Assembly (NCBI GenBank): GCA_037129925.1
Contig: JBAXTZ010000015.1
Location: forward strand, 3,860-67,859
Source of the DNA: JBAXTZ01 sp037129925
GTDB lineage: Bacteria; Bacillota; Negativicutes; JBAXTZ01
Direction: 5' to 3'
Length of the DNA: 64,000 nt
Numbering within the stretch: the first letter of the stretch is position 1; every line of letters starts with the position of its first letter. The notes below the pieces were generated by a model, which saw only the letters and a program-made list of their open reading frames with translations, did no database searches and was not told the DNA's origin. Positions 8,587 to 16,730 of the stretch are shown here, piece after piece. Position numbers and translations under genes: made by a program.

Positions 8587-8680
8587 ACAAGTTATCAAGT
8601 TATCAAGTTGTCAAGTTGTCGAGTTATCAAGTTATAAAGTTATCGAGTTGTCGAGTAGTCGAGTAGTCGAGTGGTCGATA
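8587..8680. repeat. Tandem 8-bp repeat (AAGTTATC units drifting to GAGTAGTC)
   Basis: About eleven consecutive 8-bp units starting as AAGTTATC and changing stepwise to AAGTTGTC, GAGTTGTC, GAGTAGTC and GAGTGGTC. It lies directly after the binding-protein stop codon. Confidence 0.85.
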
Positions 8681-8687
8681 GAATTGG

Positions 8688-8731
8688 AACATCCCCGACC
8701 GGTGCAAAATGCGGCGAGCGGGGATGTTTTT
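8688..8731 (+). terminator. Terminator after the sugar-binding lipoprotein gene
   Basis: Stem AACATCCCCG / CGGGGATGTT (8688-8697, 8719-8728) with a 21-nt loop, followed by T-rich sequence on the plus strand. It lies between convergent genes; no T-run follows on the minus strand. Confidence 0.8.
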
Positions 8732-8733
8732 GT

Positions 8734-10341
8734 TTAAAAACTCTTGCCGAGCTGAATACCGAGACTATTCGCCGAATATGCGCCGCCGGTGTTTAGATAA
8801 TCCACCTGCACTGAAAACCCGTCCGCCAGAATCAGCTTGCCGCCACCACCGGCAGTATAAATATACTGTCCGAGCGCCGCGCTTGCAGTTTCGTCAGTTA
8901 CACTGATTGTTGCAGCATTGCCCAACCGGCTGGCAGCACTGGTATCCAGCCAGATACTTACGAGTTTACTGTCATTTCGATAGAAATCTTTCTGCAATTT
9001 GAGCCCGGCACCAGCCAGACCGGTGTTCCAGGTCGTGGTGTTTACCGTTGCACCAAGCCCATCTCCAAAAGCGCCGATATAATAATTATCCATCCCGGCA
9101 AACAGCTGCGGCTGCAGTAGCCAGCCGTTGCCAAAATCACAATCCAGTCCGCCCTGAATTCCGGCGACAAAATGGTTACCGGAATAATTCACCGTGAAAT
9201 TCTGCGCGCTACCACCACTCCAGCTGTTAACGGTATTGGAAAAAGAATTTCGTCCAAATGCCAGTTCGGCTGACAGATACGGCGATACCACCCGCTTCAA
9301 CGGCGCCTGCCAAGCCAGATAAGCGCCACCGCGCCAGTCGTTTACCACGTTGTTGATAGTACCGCTGCTGTCAGTCTGATTGATATTGCCGTAATTAAAA
9401 AACACGCCGCTAAATACCGAACTGCGTTTATCGTCTTTGCCGGCAAGCTTGGCATCCCAACCGACAGTTACACCATAATCGTTGCTGTTATAGTTGAAGT
9501 TGCCGTTATAAGTACTCTTTTGAATATAATAGTTGGTGCCGATTTTAATAACATTGCTGACTATCATCTCGTTGTTCGTGGCGTTGTCCGTGTAGGACGA
9601 CTGGCTGCCATATAAAGATGCCCAGATGCCATCGGCGGTCACACCATTGCGGCGTACCGAATCAACATGTCCGCGCACAACCACTTCAACATCGTCACTC
9701 AACAGTTGTGCGGCGTTAAGCGCTGATGCATAACTCTCCAAATACGCCGGCGAGTACAGCGCATAGACCAGCCAACCGTTTATTTCCTTGCTATCGTTAA
9801 GTAACCAATACTGCGCCGGTCCGCCCGGACGCACCGTTCCGTCCGGCTCGGTGAACGCTGCGCCGGATCCGGTAATTATCAATTGTCCTGCTGGAATTTC
9901 TATCCAGTACATTCCCGTCATCGGATTATTCCATTGTTCCAGAACCGCCATATCCATACGCTGGTCGTATAGCGATTCATATTTCCCGCCATACCAGTGC
10001 CCCAATCCGTACTGCTTCGCTGCCTCATTATTTACTGACCGACGGAATACTTTCATCGAATTAGAGGTTTCCATAATTTGAATTTTCGTATCCACAAACG
10101 AAGAAAAGTCACTAAAAGCACTATCGGTGCCGTTGAAAGTAAAACCAGCCGCAACCAGCACCGCTTTCTTGGCAGCTAGCATATCGGCGTAAACAATCGT
10201 CCCGTTCTTATATTGTTGATCCAGCGTCGTCAATTGCTGATTCCAAACAGCAACCTGCGCCGGGGTGACCGGTCCGGGTTTCGCGTAGCACACGCTTGTA
10301 ACAAATAGCACGAGCACAGTTATGCAAAGCCACTTTTTCAT
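8734..10341 (-). CDS. Outer-membrane autotransporter-type beta-barrel protein
   Basis: 535 aa. A Sec signal peptide (residues 1-20, cutting near CYA-KP) precedes an alpha-helical and mixed passenger region of about 250 residues. It contains segments MYWIEIPAGQL and YGLGHWYGGKYESLY. A C-terminal stretch of about 260 residues shows alternating aromatic/polar strands typical of an autotransporter barrel: GVTVGWDAKLAGKDDKRSS, then LAWQAPLKRVVSPYLSAEL. It ends LGIQLGKSF, with the terminal Phe expected for BAM-dependent assembly. The ATG at 10341 has GGGGGAA upstream. Its presence argues for a diderm cell envelope. The specific role is unknown. Confidence 0.8.
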   Translation of the reverse strand: MKKWLCITVLVLFVTSVCYAKPGPVTPAQVAVWNQQLTTLDQQYKNGTIVYADMLAAKKAVLVAAGFTFNGTDSAFSDFSSFVDTKIQIMETSNSMKVFRRSVNNEAAKQYGLGHWYGGKYESLYDQRMDMAVLEQWNNPMTGMYWIEIPAGQLIITGSGAAFTEPDGTVRPGGPAQYWLLNDSKEINGWLVYALYSPAYLESYASALNAAQLLSDDVEVVVRGHVDSVRRNGVTADGIWASLYGSQSSYTDNATNNEMIVSNVIKIGTNYYIQKSTYNGNFNYNSNDYGVTVGWDAKLAGKDDKRSSVFSGVFFNYGNINQTDSSGTINNVVNDWRGGAYLAWQAPLKRVVSPYLSAELAFGRNSFSNTVNSWSGGSAQNFTVNYSGNHFVAGIQGGLDCDFGNGWLLQPQLFAGMDNYYIGAFGDGLGATVNTTTWNTGLAGAGLKLQKDFYRNDSKLVSIWLDTSAASRLGNAATISVTDETASAALGQYIYTAGGGGKLILADGFSVQVDYLNTGGAYSANSLGIQLGKSF

Positions 10342-10382
10342 GACGTTCCCCCGTTCGCGATTTTTTCACCTGCGTTACTCAA

Positions 10383-10388
10383 ATTATA
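10383..10388 (-). promoter_or_regulatory. Candidate -10 box for the autotransporter gene
   Basis: A consensus TATAAT on the minus strand lies 42 bp upstream of the ATG at 10341. No good -35 hexamer is visible at the usual distance. Confidence 0.4.
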
Positions 10389-10411
10389 TACCCACAGTTG
10401 CAGCTTTTCCA

Positions 10412-11026
10412 CTATTGCCACAGCAGTTGGATGCATTCCCAGAGAAATTTCAAAGCAAAAACGATTATCACCGCGCCACAGATTTTGTTAATGACACCAA
10501 AAATTCGCGCAGATATCAGATGCCGCAGTAGCGCGACCGCAATAGTCAACCCCGCAAACCACAACAGCGAGGCGCTGCACATCCCGAGGAAGAAAACATT
10601 CTTCGCCGCTTCGGGCAATCCAGCGTTAACCGTCCCGAAAAGAATCGAGCCATCGATCAGTGCGTGCGGATTGAGCCAGGTTACGACGAACAAGTCACGA
10701 CAGACACTCCAGAAGGAATAGTTTTTGGTACCGGCATCAGTTTTTATAACGACTGCTGTACGAATCAGCTTGATACCGATAATCAGCAACATTATAAATC
10801 CGGCAAACAAAATCAATGATTTCAGCCAGGAAAACCGATCAATCAACGCGCCTAACCCAAGAAAACAAGCCGTCGCAAGCGAAATGTCCATAAACGAAAC
10901 GATTAGTATGGTAATGATATGGCAACGCCAACCACCCCGCAGCGCCGCGTTAATCACATAAATATTCTGTAGACCAATCGGCACAACATAGGCGATGCCG
11001 AGTAAAAGACCTTGAAGAAAATACAT
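10412..11026 (-). CDS. LysE/ArgO-family amino acid exporter
   Basis: 204 aa with about six transmembrane helices. The N-terminal PIGLQNIYVINAALRGG and the mid-protein VTWLNPHALIDGSILFG are signatures of the LysE/ArgO exporters of basic amino acids. The start is placed at 11026 rather than an upstream in-frame ATG at 11047, because GAGGA precedes 11026 and nothing resembling a ribosome site precedes 11047. It is the upstream neighbour of the autotransporter gene on the same strand, about 70 bp apart, but functionally unrelated. The substrate cannot be read from sequence; arginine or lysine is most likely. Confidence 0.85.
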   Translation of the reverse strand: MYFLQGLLLGIAYVVPIGLQNIYVINAALRGGWRCHIITILIVSFMDISLATACFLGLGALIDRFSWLKSLILFAGFIMLLIIGIKLIRTAVVIKTDAGTKNYSFWSVCRDLFVVTWLNPHALIDGSILFGTVNAGLPEAAKNVFFLGMCSASLLWFAGLTIAVALLRHLISARIFGVINKICGAVIIVFALKFLWECIQLLWQ

Positions 11027-11149
11027 AATTACTAAGTCCTCTATCAAAAATCGGCTACACAGGTAATTCGCGTCTCATACTTTAAACACAATCAATTATT
11101 GACGTTTGCCATATATTCTTTGTTGTTTTGCCATTATCAACTTGCGTAC
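11027..11149. other. Spacer, no feature recognised
   Basis: This gap of about 120 bp between the exporter gene and the membrane-protein fragment is AT-rich. I see no convincing promoter pair, terminator or repeat in it. Confidence 0.4.
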
Positions 11150-11542
11150 TCATTTTTTCATACGATCACAGGCTTGCCACGCGACACAATAGACCACTAC
11201 AGGAATAATGAACAACACTAAGTGTAGAAATTTATCCAAGTCATAAACACCTAGCCTCCAAACTGCCAGATAAAAAGTGTACAAGGAAAATACCGCTGCA
11301 CCTACGATCGCTATTTTACTATTTTGATAGATTCCTATAGCTGTGCTCATAAGCAAAACCAGCGTGAAATACTCCAATAATCCTGCTGTGTGTAAATTAA
11401 AGAATACCAATAATACATATCCTACTACTAGGATAACGTTATAGATAACTGCAGGAATTAACAACTGCTTGTTTTGCCAGTTTTGTTCTTCTTTCTTTTC
11501 TTCAAGCGTCAAATTAGCGAATTGTTTACGATATTCATTCAT
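11150..11542 (-). CDS. Membrane protein: detached C-terminal module of zinc-ribbon family member A
   Basis: 130 aa if started at its first ATG, with about four transmembrane helices. QNKQLLIPAV and CVAWQACDRMKK align with the last about 130 residues of the 624-aa paralogue at 21422-23296 (QNKQLLIPAI, SVAWQAAGRIKK). It is in the same frame as the gene ending at 11591, separated by one TAG (11591-11593) and 16 sense codons. Those codons (VFICAGIISAVFAGKS) continue the paralogue's transmembrane pattern. I therefore read it as the C-terminal part of one broken gene (11150-13786). It could still be translated separately, though no clear ribosome site precedes 11542. Confidence 0.6.
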   Translation of the reverse strand: MNEYRKQFANLTLEEKKEEQNWQNKQLLIPAVIYNVILVVGYVLLVFFNLHTAGLLEYFTLVLLMSTAIGIYQNSKIAIVGAAVFSLYTFYLAVWRLGVYDLDKFLHLVLFIIPVVVYCVAWQACDRMKK

Positions 11543-11590
11543 CGATTTCCCGGCAAAAACTGCACTGATTATCCCGGCACATATAAATAC

Positions 11591-13786
11591 CTATCCCGTC
11601 ACTACTCCAAAAGCCACAAACCCTGCCGCTGCACCGCAAAAGAGAAAAAAATAAGCCGGAAATATCACGACCGCAGCAATTTTGCTTTTTTCTATCAAAC
11701 CAACATTAAGCATCAAAAGCAACAAAACAGAAACTATGAAAAACGCATTAACAAACTCCGTTTCCCGAAAAAACATCAAACCCGAACAAATAATCAAAAT
11801 GCAATGATTTATCCAAACCGACCTTGATATTGCTAAGCGGTTTTTTAAAAAACTATCTACTGAATTAACTTGAACACCTTCAATTTCCGAAGAAACGTCC
11901 AGTTTGCTCGGTTTAATTAAAGTCGATTTTGCCTGAACCACATCTCTTACAGAAGCCATTTGCTTTTCCGTTTGAACATTATCAACTTTTAACATTTCAT
12001 AAACTACTGCAAGTGTCGGTAAATAAAGCAAACAATACAAAATATGTCCCAATATCAAAGAACAATACAAAAGTACTTTCAGCAGAATTTTCTCAACAGG
12101 ACTTTTTTGAAAAAACAAAAATACTACTATCACGCCAATAAAAAACGCCGTACCTGCCGCAAGAACAGATGTAGCAACATAGCGTAAATTCAACAAGAAT
12201 AGCTTCCACTTATACCCTTTCACGAGCCTGCGGCTTTCTTGCATACAATCATCGGACGACATTTCTGGACAATCATTCATAATAAAAACCGATAAAGAGT
12301 ATTCAAGATACGCAACAATTCCCGGCACAACGAATAATACCGTCCAAAATGCCGTCTTGATAAACGTCGAAAAAACTATCAAAAAGGATTTACGAAAATC
12401 TTTTATTCCGACAAATAATACGCTATAAATTGGCAAGCTATCTTTCGCAATTTTACTAAGTAAAATGGCATAGCCCTTACTACTGACTATAATAAAAAAT
12501 AATGAGCACAAGAGCGAAATTAAAAATAGCGGAAACAACCAACCATAAGGCAATTTGTCGCGAAATGTTGATGAAAAAAACAAAAGATAAATCACCGGCA
12601 AAAAAACAAACACTGATTGCAAGATGAAAATTGAAACCAATCCTTTAAAATGCGATTTTGCCGCAAGCATCCCATTTTTTCGAATTTCCAAATTGTCTTT
12701 GTTTATCCAAACAGCACTACGCTTTGTTTGCAACACCACCTGTGAATCTAGCATTTCCAATGTTTCAATGCAATGTTTACTCTGCCGGGGTTCGATTTCA
12801 CTCACGCCAATTTCGACAGCTTTCACGCCCTCTTTCAACAGTCTATGATATTCCCATGCTGCAATAATAGACCGATAATACAGAAAAGCCGAAGCAATTA
12901 TCAAGACACTTGAACCAATCAAGACTGTCCATTTGCTGACGGCAACTAACGCTGCAAGTAGCAAAATATACATTAACGAGGAGATCAATACGCAAATTCG
13001 ATTACCCCGGAATATCCCAAATCCAATTAAAGCAACACCAACGGAGACTAATAACCCGCCGAGATATGCTCCCATGCTAATAATTGCATATCCGGCTATC
13101 CCCCAGTGCATGATGGCCAATATTTGGAAGGAATTTTTTACAGCTCTAATGCGCACTTTGTACTCAGATCCCATGATGCTGGTTTCCGAAAAATCTACAG
13201 ATTTACCGCAACGCACGCAGAACAATGCCGTCTGATCCGAGGTGTCTTTTGTTTGAATTATCTCAATAACGTAATAACAAACCAGAAGGCACACCGATGC
13301 TGAAAGAACAAACTGCCCTTGTCCGATACAAACTAGCAACATAAAGATCGCTAAAACGCAAAAATATACAAATATCTTGAAGAAATTTGCGCCTTTAGCT
13401 AGCTGACCAGCTAAGCGTAATTGTTTTTCACTGGTTTGTACACTATGTCTTGCAAAATCATCTTCAACGCAGTCTCGACAAAACAACAAGAATACCTGCT
13501 TCCTGTTCTTGAACAGGGAGTAAATACATAAGCCAAGCATGATGAACAGCAATAATACGTTCAAATACTCGTTCTTGGCTCCGATTGCTAACACAACCAT
13601 AAGCATTGGCATCAGTACAAACGCCAACGCCAAAAATGAACTCCTGCGATGTTCCTTGACCAATATATCAACGCCGTTGTTTTCTGCCATTATGCTAAAA
13701 TCGCTGCTGGCAGTCAGGTCATTACCGCATTTCATACAACACGTTGGATTATCGTCGATACCCGCACCGCATTTTATACAATACAT
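11591..13786 (-). CDS. Zinc-ribbon multi-spanning membrane protein, family member A (truncated by amber stop)
   Basis: 731 aa. It starts MYCIKCG with two CxxC pairs forming a zinc ribbon (residues 3-6 and about 20-23), followed by transmembrane hairpins. A third pair (FCRDC) and a fourth (FCVRCG) flank further helices and could form a second split metal site. A long polytopic region follows, including a segment resembling DUF975/glycerophosphoryl-diesterase membrane domains (SVFIMNDCPEMSSDDCMQES). The start at 13786 is chosen because GGAGAGAAAA precedes it; ATGs further upstream lack a site. A single TAG at 11591 ends it 16 codons before the conserved C-terminal module. Function unknown; paralogues lie at 16731-18643, 20294-21379 and 21422-23296. 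Confidence 0.7.
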   Translation of the reverse strand: MYCIKCGAGIDDNPTCCMKCGNDLTASSDFSIMAENNGVDILVKEHRRSSFLALAFVLMPMLMVVLAIGAKNEYLNVLLLFIMLGLCIYSLFKNRKQVFLLFCRDCVEDDFARHSVQTSEKQLRLAGQLAKGANFFKIFVYFCVLAIFMLLVCIGQGQFVLSASVCLLVCYYVIEIIQTKDTSDQTALFCVRCGKSVDFSETSIMGSEYKVRIRAVKNSFQILAIMHWGIAGYAIISMGAYLGGLLVSVGVALIGFGIFRGNRICVLISSLMYILLLAALVAVSKWTVLIGSSVLIIASAFLYYRSIIAAWEYHRLLKEGVKAVEIGVSEIEPRQSKHCIETLEMLDSQVVLQTKRSAVWINKDNLEIRKNGMLAAKSHFKGLVSIFILQSVFVFLPVIYLLFFSSTFRDKLPYGWLFPLFLISLLCSLFFIIVSSKGYAILLSKIAKDSLPIYSVLFVGIKDFRKSFLIVFSTFIKTAFWTVLFVVPGIVAYLEYSLSVFIMNDCPEMSSDDCMQESRRLVKGYKWKLFLLNLRYVATSVLAAGTAFFIGVIVVFLFFQKSPVEKILLKVLLYCSLILGHILYCLLYLPTLAVVYEMLKVDNVQTEKQMASVRDVVQAKSTLIKPSKLDVSSEIEGVQVNSVDSFLKNRLAISRSVWINHCILIICSGLMFFRETEFVNAFFIVSVLLLLMLNVGLIEKSKIAAVVIFPAYFFLFCGAAAGFVAFGVVTG

Positions 13787-13821
13787 TTTTCTCTCCATGA
13801 TAGTTTTCATTTCCTCGTCGG

Positions 13822-14598
13822 CTATTTGCCCAATTTCGCCACTGAATTCACCAACGCCTGCACTGATTTTGTTTCAATTACTACGCTGCAATTCAATTCC
13901 GAACTTAACGCTAGAAATTTTCGTAAATCAATCTCGCCCTCGAAAAATTCCAAATGGCATTTTTCGCCGATAGCATCGTGCAAATGGAAATGAGTGATTT
14001 TGTCAGAATACTTTTCAAACACTGCGCTATCAGAATAACCAGCCGCATGATCATGTCCGACATCCCAAGTCAAAAATACATTGTCGTATTCCAGCAATAA
14101 TTCCAACGCTTTGCGAATGTGCGGCATAGAAAAATTCCCGGTGTTTTCAACGCAGATTTTCGCCCGTTTTTCACGGGCAACCGGCAGAATGATTTCCAGC
14201 GATTGCTGCAAGTTACGAATAAAATCATCGCAATATTCATCGTACAGCCATACTTTCTTGTCCGGCAACTTAAAATGAACCCCATTATTCAAATGAATAT
14301 TCAAAATATCAATCATCCCGGTCGGAACAGCGTTCAAAGTATTATTTAGCAAATTGACGAAGCCATTACGAATGTCATCGTGAAACGATGCCAGATCAAG
14401 TTCTTCCGGCGCATGGATATTAAACCGCACCCCCTGCTCAGCAAAATTACGATAGTCAATTTTCGCAAGGTTGGCAACCGAATAATCCGGCAGATTCATG
14501 TTCAGTTCAACAAAACTCAGCCCAAGCTGCTTGCATAAAGCCACCTGCTGTTGCAGGGTTTTTAACTCGATTAATGTTGGCATACCGAAGTGTTGCAT
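13822..14598 (-). CDS. Sugar phosphate isomerase/epimerase-like TIM-barrel protein
   Basis: 258 aa, cytoplasmic. It belongs to the xylose-isomerase-like/AP-endonuclease-2 barrel fold. Metal-ligand type motifs are visible: FNIHAPEEL, LNIHLNNGVHF, ICVENTGN (Glu ligand), TWDVGHDHAAG (Asp/His) and HFHLHDAIGEKCHLEFFEGE (His/Asp and substrate), ending with VVIETKS. The order and spacing fit a divalent-metal isomerase or epimerase. The gene precedes the zinc-ribbon protein A gene by 35 bp and may be cotranscribed with it. The substrate cannot be inferred. Confidence 0.8.
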   Translation of the reverse strand: MQHFGMPTLIELKTLQQQVALCKQLGLSFVELNMNLPDYSVANLAKIDYRNFAEQGVRFNIHAPEELDLASFHDDIRNGFVNLLNNTLNAVPTGMIDILNIHLNNGVHFKLPDKKVWLYDEYCDDFIRNLQQSLEIILPVAREKRAKICVENTGNFSMPHIRKALELLLEYDNVFLTWDVGHDHAAGYSDSAVFEKYSDKITHFHLHDAIGEKCHLEFFEGEIDLRKFLALSSELNCSVVIETKSVQALVNSVAKLGK

Positions 14599-14625
14599 AA
14601 ATTAACTCCTTGTTTAGTCAATAGT

Positions 14626-15423
14626 TCACTGATTACAATCAATTGCTCGTTTCAAATTCCGGGAGTGCGTAATCCGGTCCAACAGCCAACCGTCTGAGTG
14701 GCGGATGAAGCGCCACTCTTCTTCAAACCGCGTCGGTGCGGATTTGTTGCCGTCGACAACTTCGTTCGTCTCTGTGTCAACGGTGTAGTCAATCATCTCG
14801 CCGAGGATGTACGCAGTAAAAGCGCTAATACCGTATTTCGGATTGGACACCTTGATAATTTCGCACTTTAGCAGCCTGATATCTTTGAGAATGTTGTGCT
14901 CATGCTGATTGTCCATATCGCGGTATGAATCCTGCCATTCTTCCTGCAGCCGCTCCGTCATGCAATCACGCAGACAACGGTTATCATGTTTCGCCCAGGC
15001 ATCCTGCGCTTTAAAATAAGTATCGGTCACAACCTCAATCAGATATTGTTTGTCCCAGTTGATATCGGCTGCTGCATGACGTTGCAGCCGAAAATGACTC
15101 CACCTGCTTTGCAGTGGCCGGAGCATTTTGGCAACCGTCTGGCTAGTGCGGGTTTTGTACCAGATATAAAACGCAACCATCAGAAAAAAGATAATTATGA
15201 GCAGATAATCAAATGGCGTCCACGGTCCTGTCGAGCCTCCTGCGCCACCAGCATGTCCGCCAACAAAACCGCCGCCAAAACCGTGCGACCCACCACCGCC
15301 GCCATGTCCACCGCCCCCGCCACCGTGACCACCGCCACCGCCGCGGGCGAAGACAGACGAAGAACTTATTTTTAAAAAACCCAACAGAACCCAAGCATTA
15401 ACATAGTATCTGATTGTTTTCAT
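14626..15423 (-). CDS. Tim44-like domain protein with Gly/His-rich N-terminus
   Basis: 265 aa from the preferred ATG at 15423 (GGTGA upstream; an in-frame ATG at 15435 lacks a site). A signal peptide ends near FARGG. A Gly/His-rich low-complexity tract follows (about residues 28-65), then one transmembrane helix (about 72-92) and a Tim44-like domain (about 130-262) ending in VDGNKSAPTRFEEEWRF and WLLDRI. Bacterial Tim44-like proteins are membrane-anchored and poorly characterised. It lies just downstream of the TPR protein (22 bp) and probably shares its transcript. The Gly-rich tract suggests surface exposure or self-association. Confidence 0.75.
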   Translation of the reverse strand: MKTIRYYVNAWVLLGFLKISSSSVFARGGGGGHGGGGGGHGGGGGSHGFGGGFVGGHAGGAGGSTGPWTPFDYLLIIIFFLMVAFYIWYKTRTSQTVAKMLRPLQSRWSHFRLQRHAAADINWDKQYLIEVVTDTYFKAQDAWAKHDNRCLRDCMTERLQEEWQDSYRDMDNQHEHNILKDIRLLKCEIIKVSNPKYGISAFTAYILGEMIDYTVDTETNEVVDGNKSAPTRFEEEWRFIRHSDGWLLDRITHSRNLKRAIDCNQ

Positions 15424-15444
15424 TATTTTCACCATTACATAATT

Positions 15445-16665
15445 CTATAGCCCGTAGCGAAGAACGACCAGTAACTGCCATATGCCATCCAACGCTACAA
15501 AATTTCTCGACCAATTATCTACTTCCACGCCTATCCCCTCAAAAACCATTTTGCTGGCTTTGTTCTTGTCAGTATCCATTTTCCAAACCACTCCAACAGA
15601 TTTTGGATAGAAGAACCCGCAACCGCTGTTGGATGTAATCCAGCCATTGTTGTTTTGCATGCCGGATGCGGCAAAGCCACCGAGACCAAAGCCAAAATAG
15701 GCATCAACATCTCCGATATGTATACCAGCCAACCCCTCAACTGCTAATGTGCCCAACACCAAATCTGTAGTTATTTCATTATTGCGAGTTGATGCAATTG
15801 TATTAGGGAATAATCCATAAAAAAGTGTCGTATAAAATCCTGCTGTAGCGCGGGCACCAGCATAAAAACCGGGAGCGAGTTCAGTTTCATGGACCAAACC
15901 AACACGCACTCCCGCAGGCAAAGGATCAAAACCAACCTCAAGATAGTTGACGGATGCTTTGCTTTTCGGATCGGTTTTTGCTATTACTTTCTTGTCATCA
16001 GTCGACAAAATAGATTCTACTACAGCCAGTTTGGTTTGAGCTTCTGTTGATTCAGGATTTATTTTCAACACCGACTTATAATCAGCACTGGCTTTTTCGT
16101 ATTCCCACAGACCATATTCGGCATTGGCTTTTTCCAGCAACGCACCTGGCGCGCGCGGGTCTATTTTCAGCGCATCTTCGCAATCTGTCAATGCTTCCGA
16201 ATACTGCAATAGCAGATTATGTAACCGGGCAAGTTTGATATAGGCTTGAGCGTTGGTTTTATCAGCAGCGACAATGACATAAAAGTCTCCCAGCGCAACA
16301 TAATATTTTTTCATTTCCATATAAGTACAACCGCGATAATAGCGTGCGTCGTTATTTGCGCCATCTTTCGCAAGCAACATAGAAAAATCTTTTATTGCTG
16401 AATCATATTCGCCCAACCAGTAATAAGCTTGTCCGCGGATGTTCAGCGCTTGAATATTACTAGCATCAATTGCCAAAATGCGATCAGCGAAATTTATCGC
16501 GTGACGATAGTTTCCTGCCACTATATTGTCGCGTGCATTTTCGCAATATTGTGCAATTTTGTTCTGTTGCTCCACAGCATCAATCGTATTGCCGTTTTCG
16601 GACACAAAAGCATGATTGGAAAATATTATCAAACATAATGCCAGTAATATACATGTTCGCAACAT
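15445..16665 (-). CDS. Secreted TPR protein with barrel-like C-terminal domain
   Basis: 406 aa. The start at 16665 is set by GGAGG five bases upstream, and it yields a signal peptide (MLRTCILLALCLIIFSNHAF). Residues about 40-220 form at least five tetratricopeptide repeats (AINFADRILAIDASNIQALN, then ALTDCEDALKIDPRAPGALL). After a short Lys-rich linker, about 160 C-terminal residues have alternating strands and Gly-rich turns (FYAGARATAGFYTTLFYG and VDAYFGFGLGGFAASG), like an outer-membrane porin-type or lipocalin-like barrel. It is probably periplasmic or attached to the outer membrane. Not assigned to a named family. Confidence 0.7.
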   Translation of the reverse strand: MLRTCILLALCLIIFSNHAFVSENGNTIDAVEQQNKIAQYCENARDNIVAGNYRHAINFADRILAIDASNIQALNIRGQAYYWLGEYDSAIKDFSMLLAKDGANNDARYYRGCTYMEMKKYYVALGDFYVIVAADKTNAQAYIKLARLHNLLLQYSEALTDCEDALKIDPRAPGALLEKANAEYGLWEYEKASADYKSVLKINPESTEAQTKLAVVESILSTDDKKVIAKTDPKSKASVNYLEVGFDPLPAGVRVGLVHETELAPGFYAGARATAGFYTTLFYGLFPNTIASTRNNEITTDLVLGTLAVEGLAGIHIGDVDAYFGFGLGGFAASGMQNNNGWITSNSGCGFFYPKSVGVVWKMDTDKNKASKMVFEGIGVEVDNWSRNFVALDGIWQLLVVLRYGL

Positions 16666-16730
16666 ACTACCTCCAGAGCCGTCTATCTTCATGATATTGC
16701 CAACCATTTATTTTTTGTTAGCTTCCGAAG

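Noticed and set aside
6902..8680. Tandem arrays as a CRISPR locus
   Set aside because: Units are 7-8 bp, contiguous and without spacers; no cas genes nearby.
11591..11593. TAG in member A as a pyrrolysine codon
   Set aside because: No pyl genes or PYLIS-like evidence in the window, and the family is unrelated to known pyrrolysine proteins; simple nonsense mutation is more likely.
15209..15401. Arg/Trp- or His-rich open frames over the Gly-rich tract of the Tim44-like gene
   Set aside because: They are antisense or out-of-frame by-products of GGC/CAC-rich codons.
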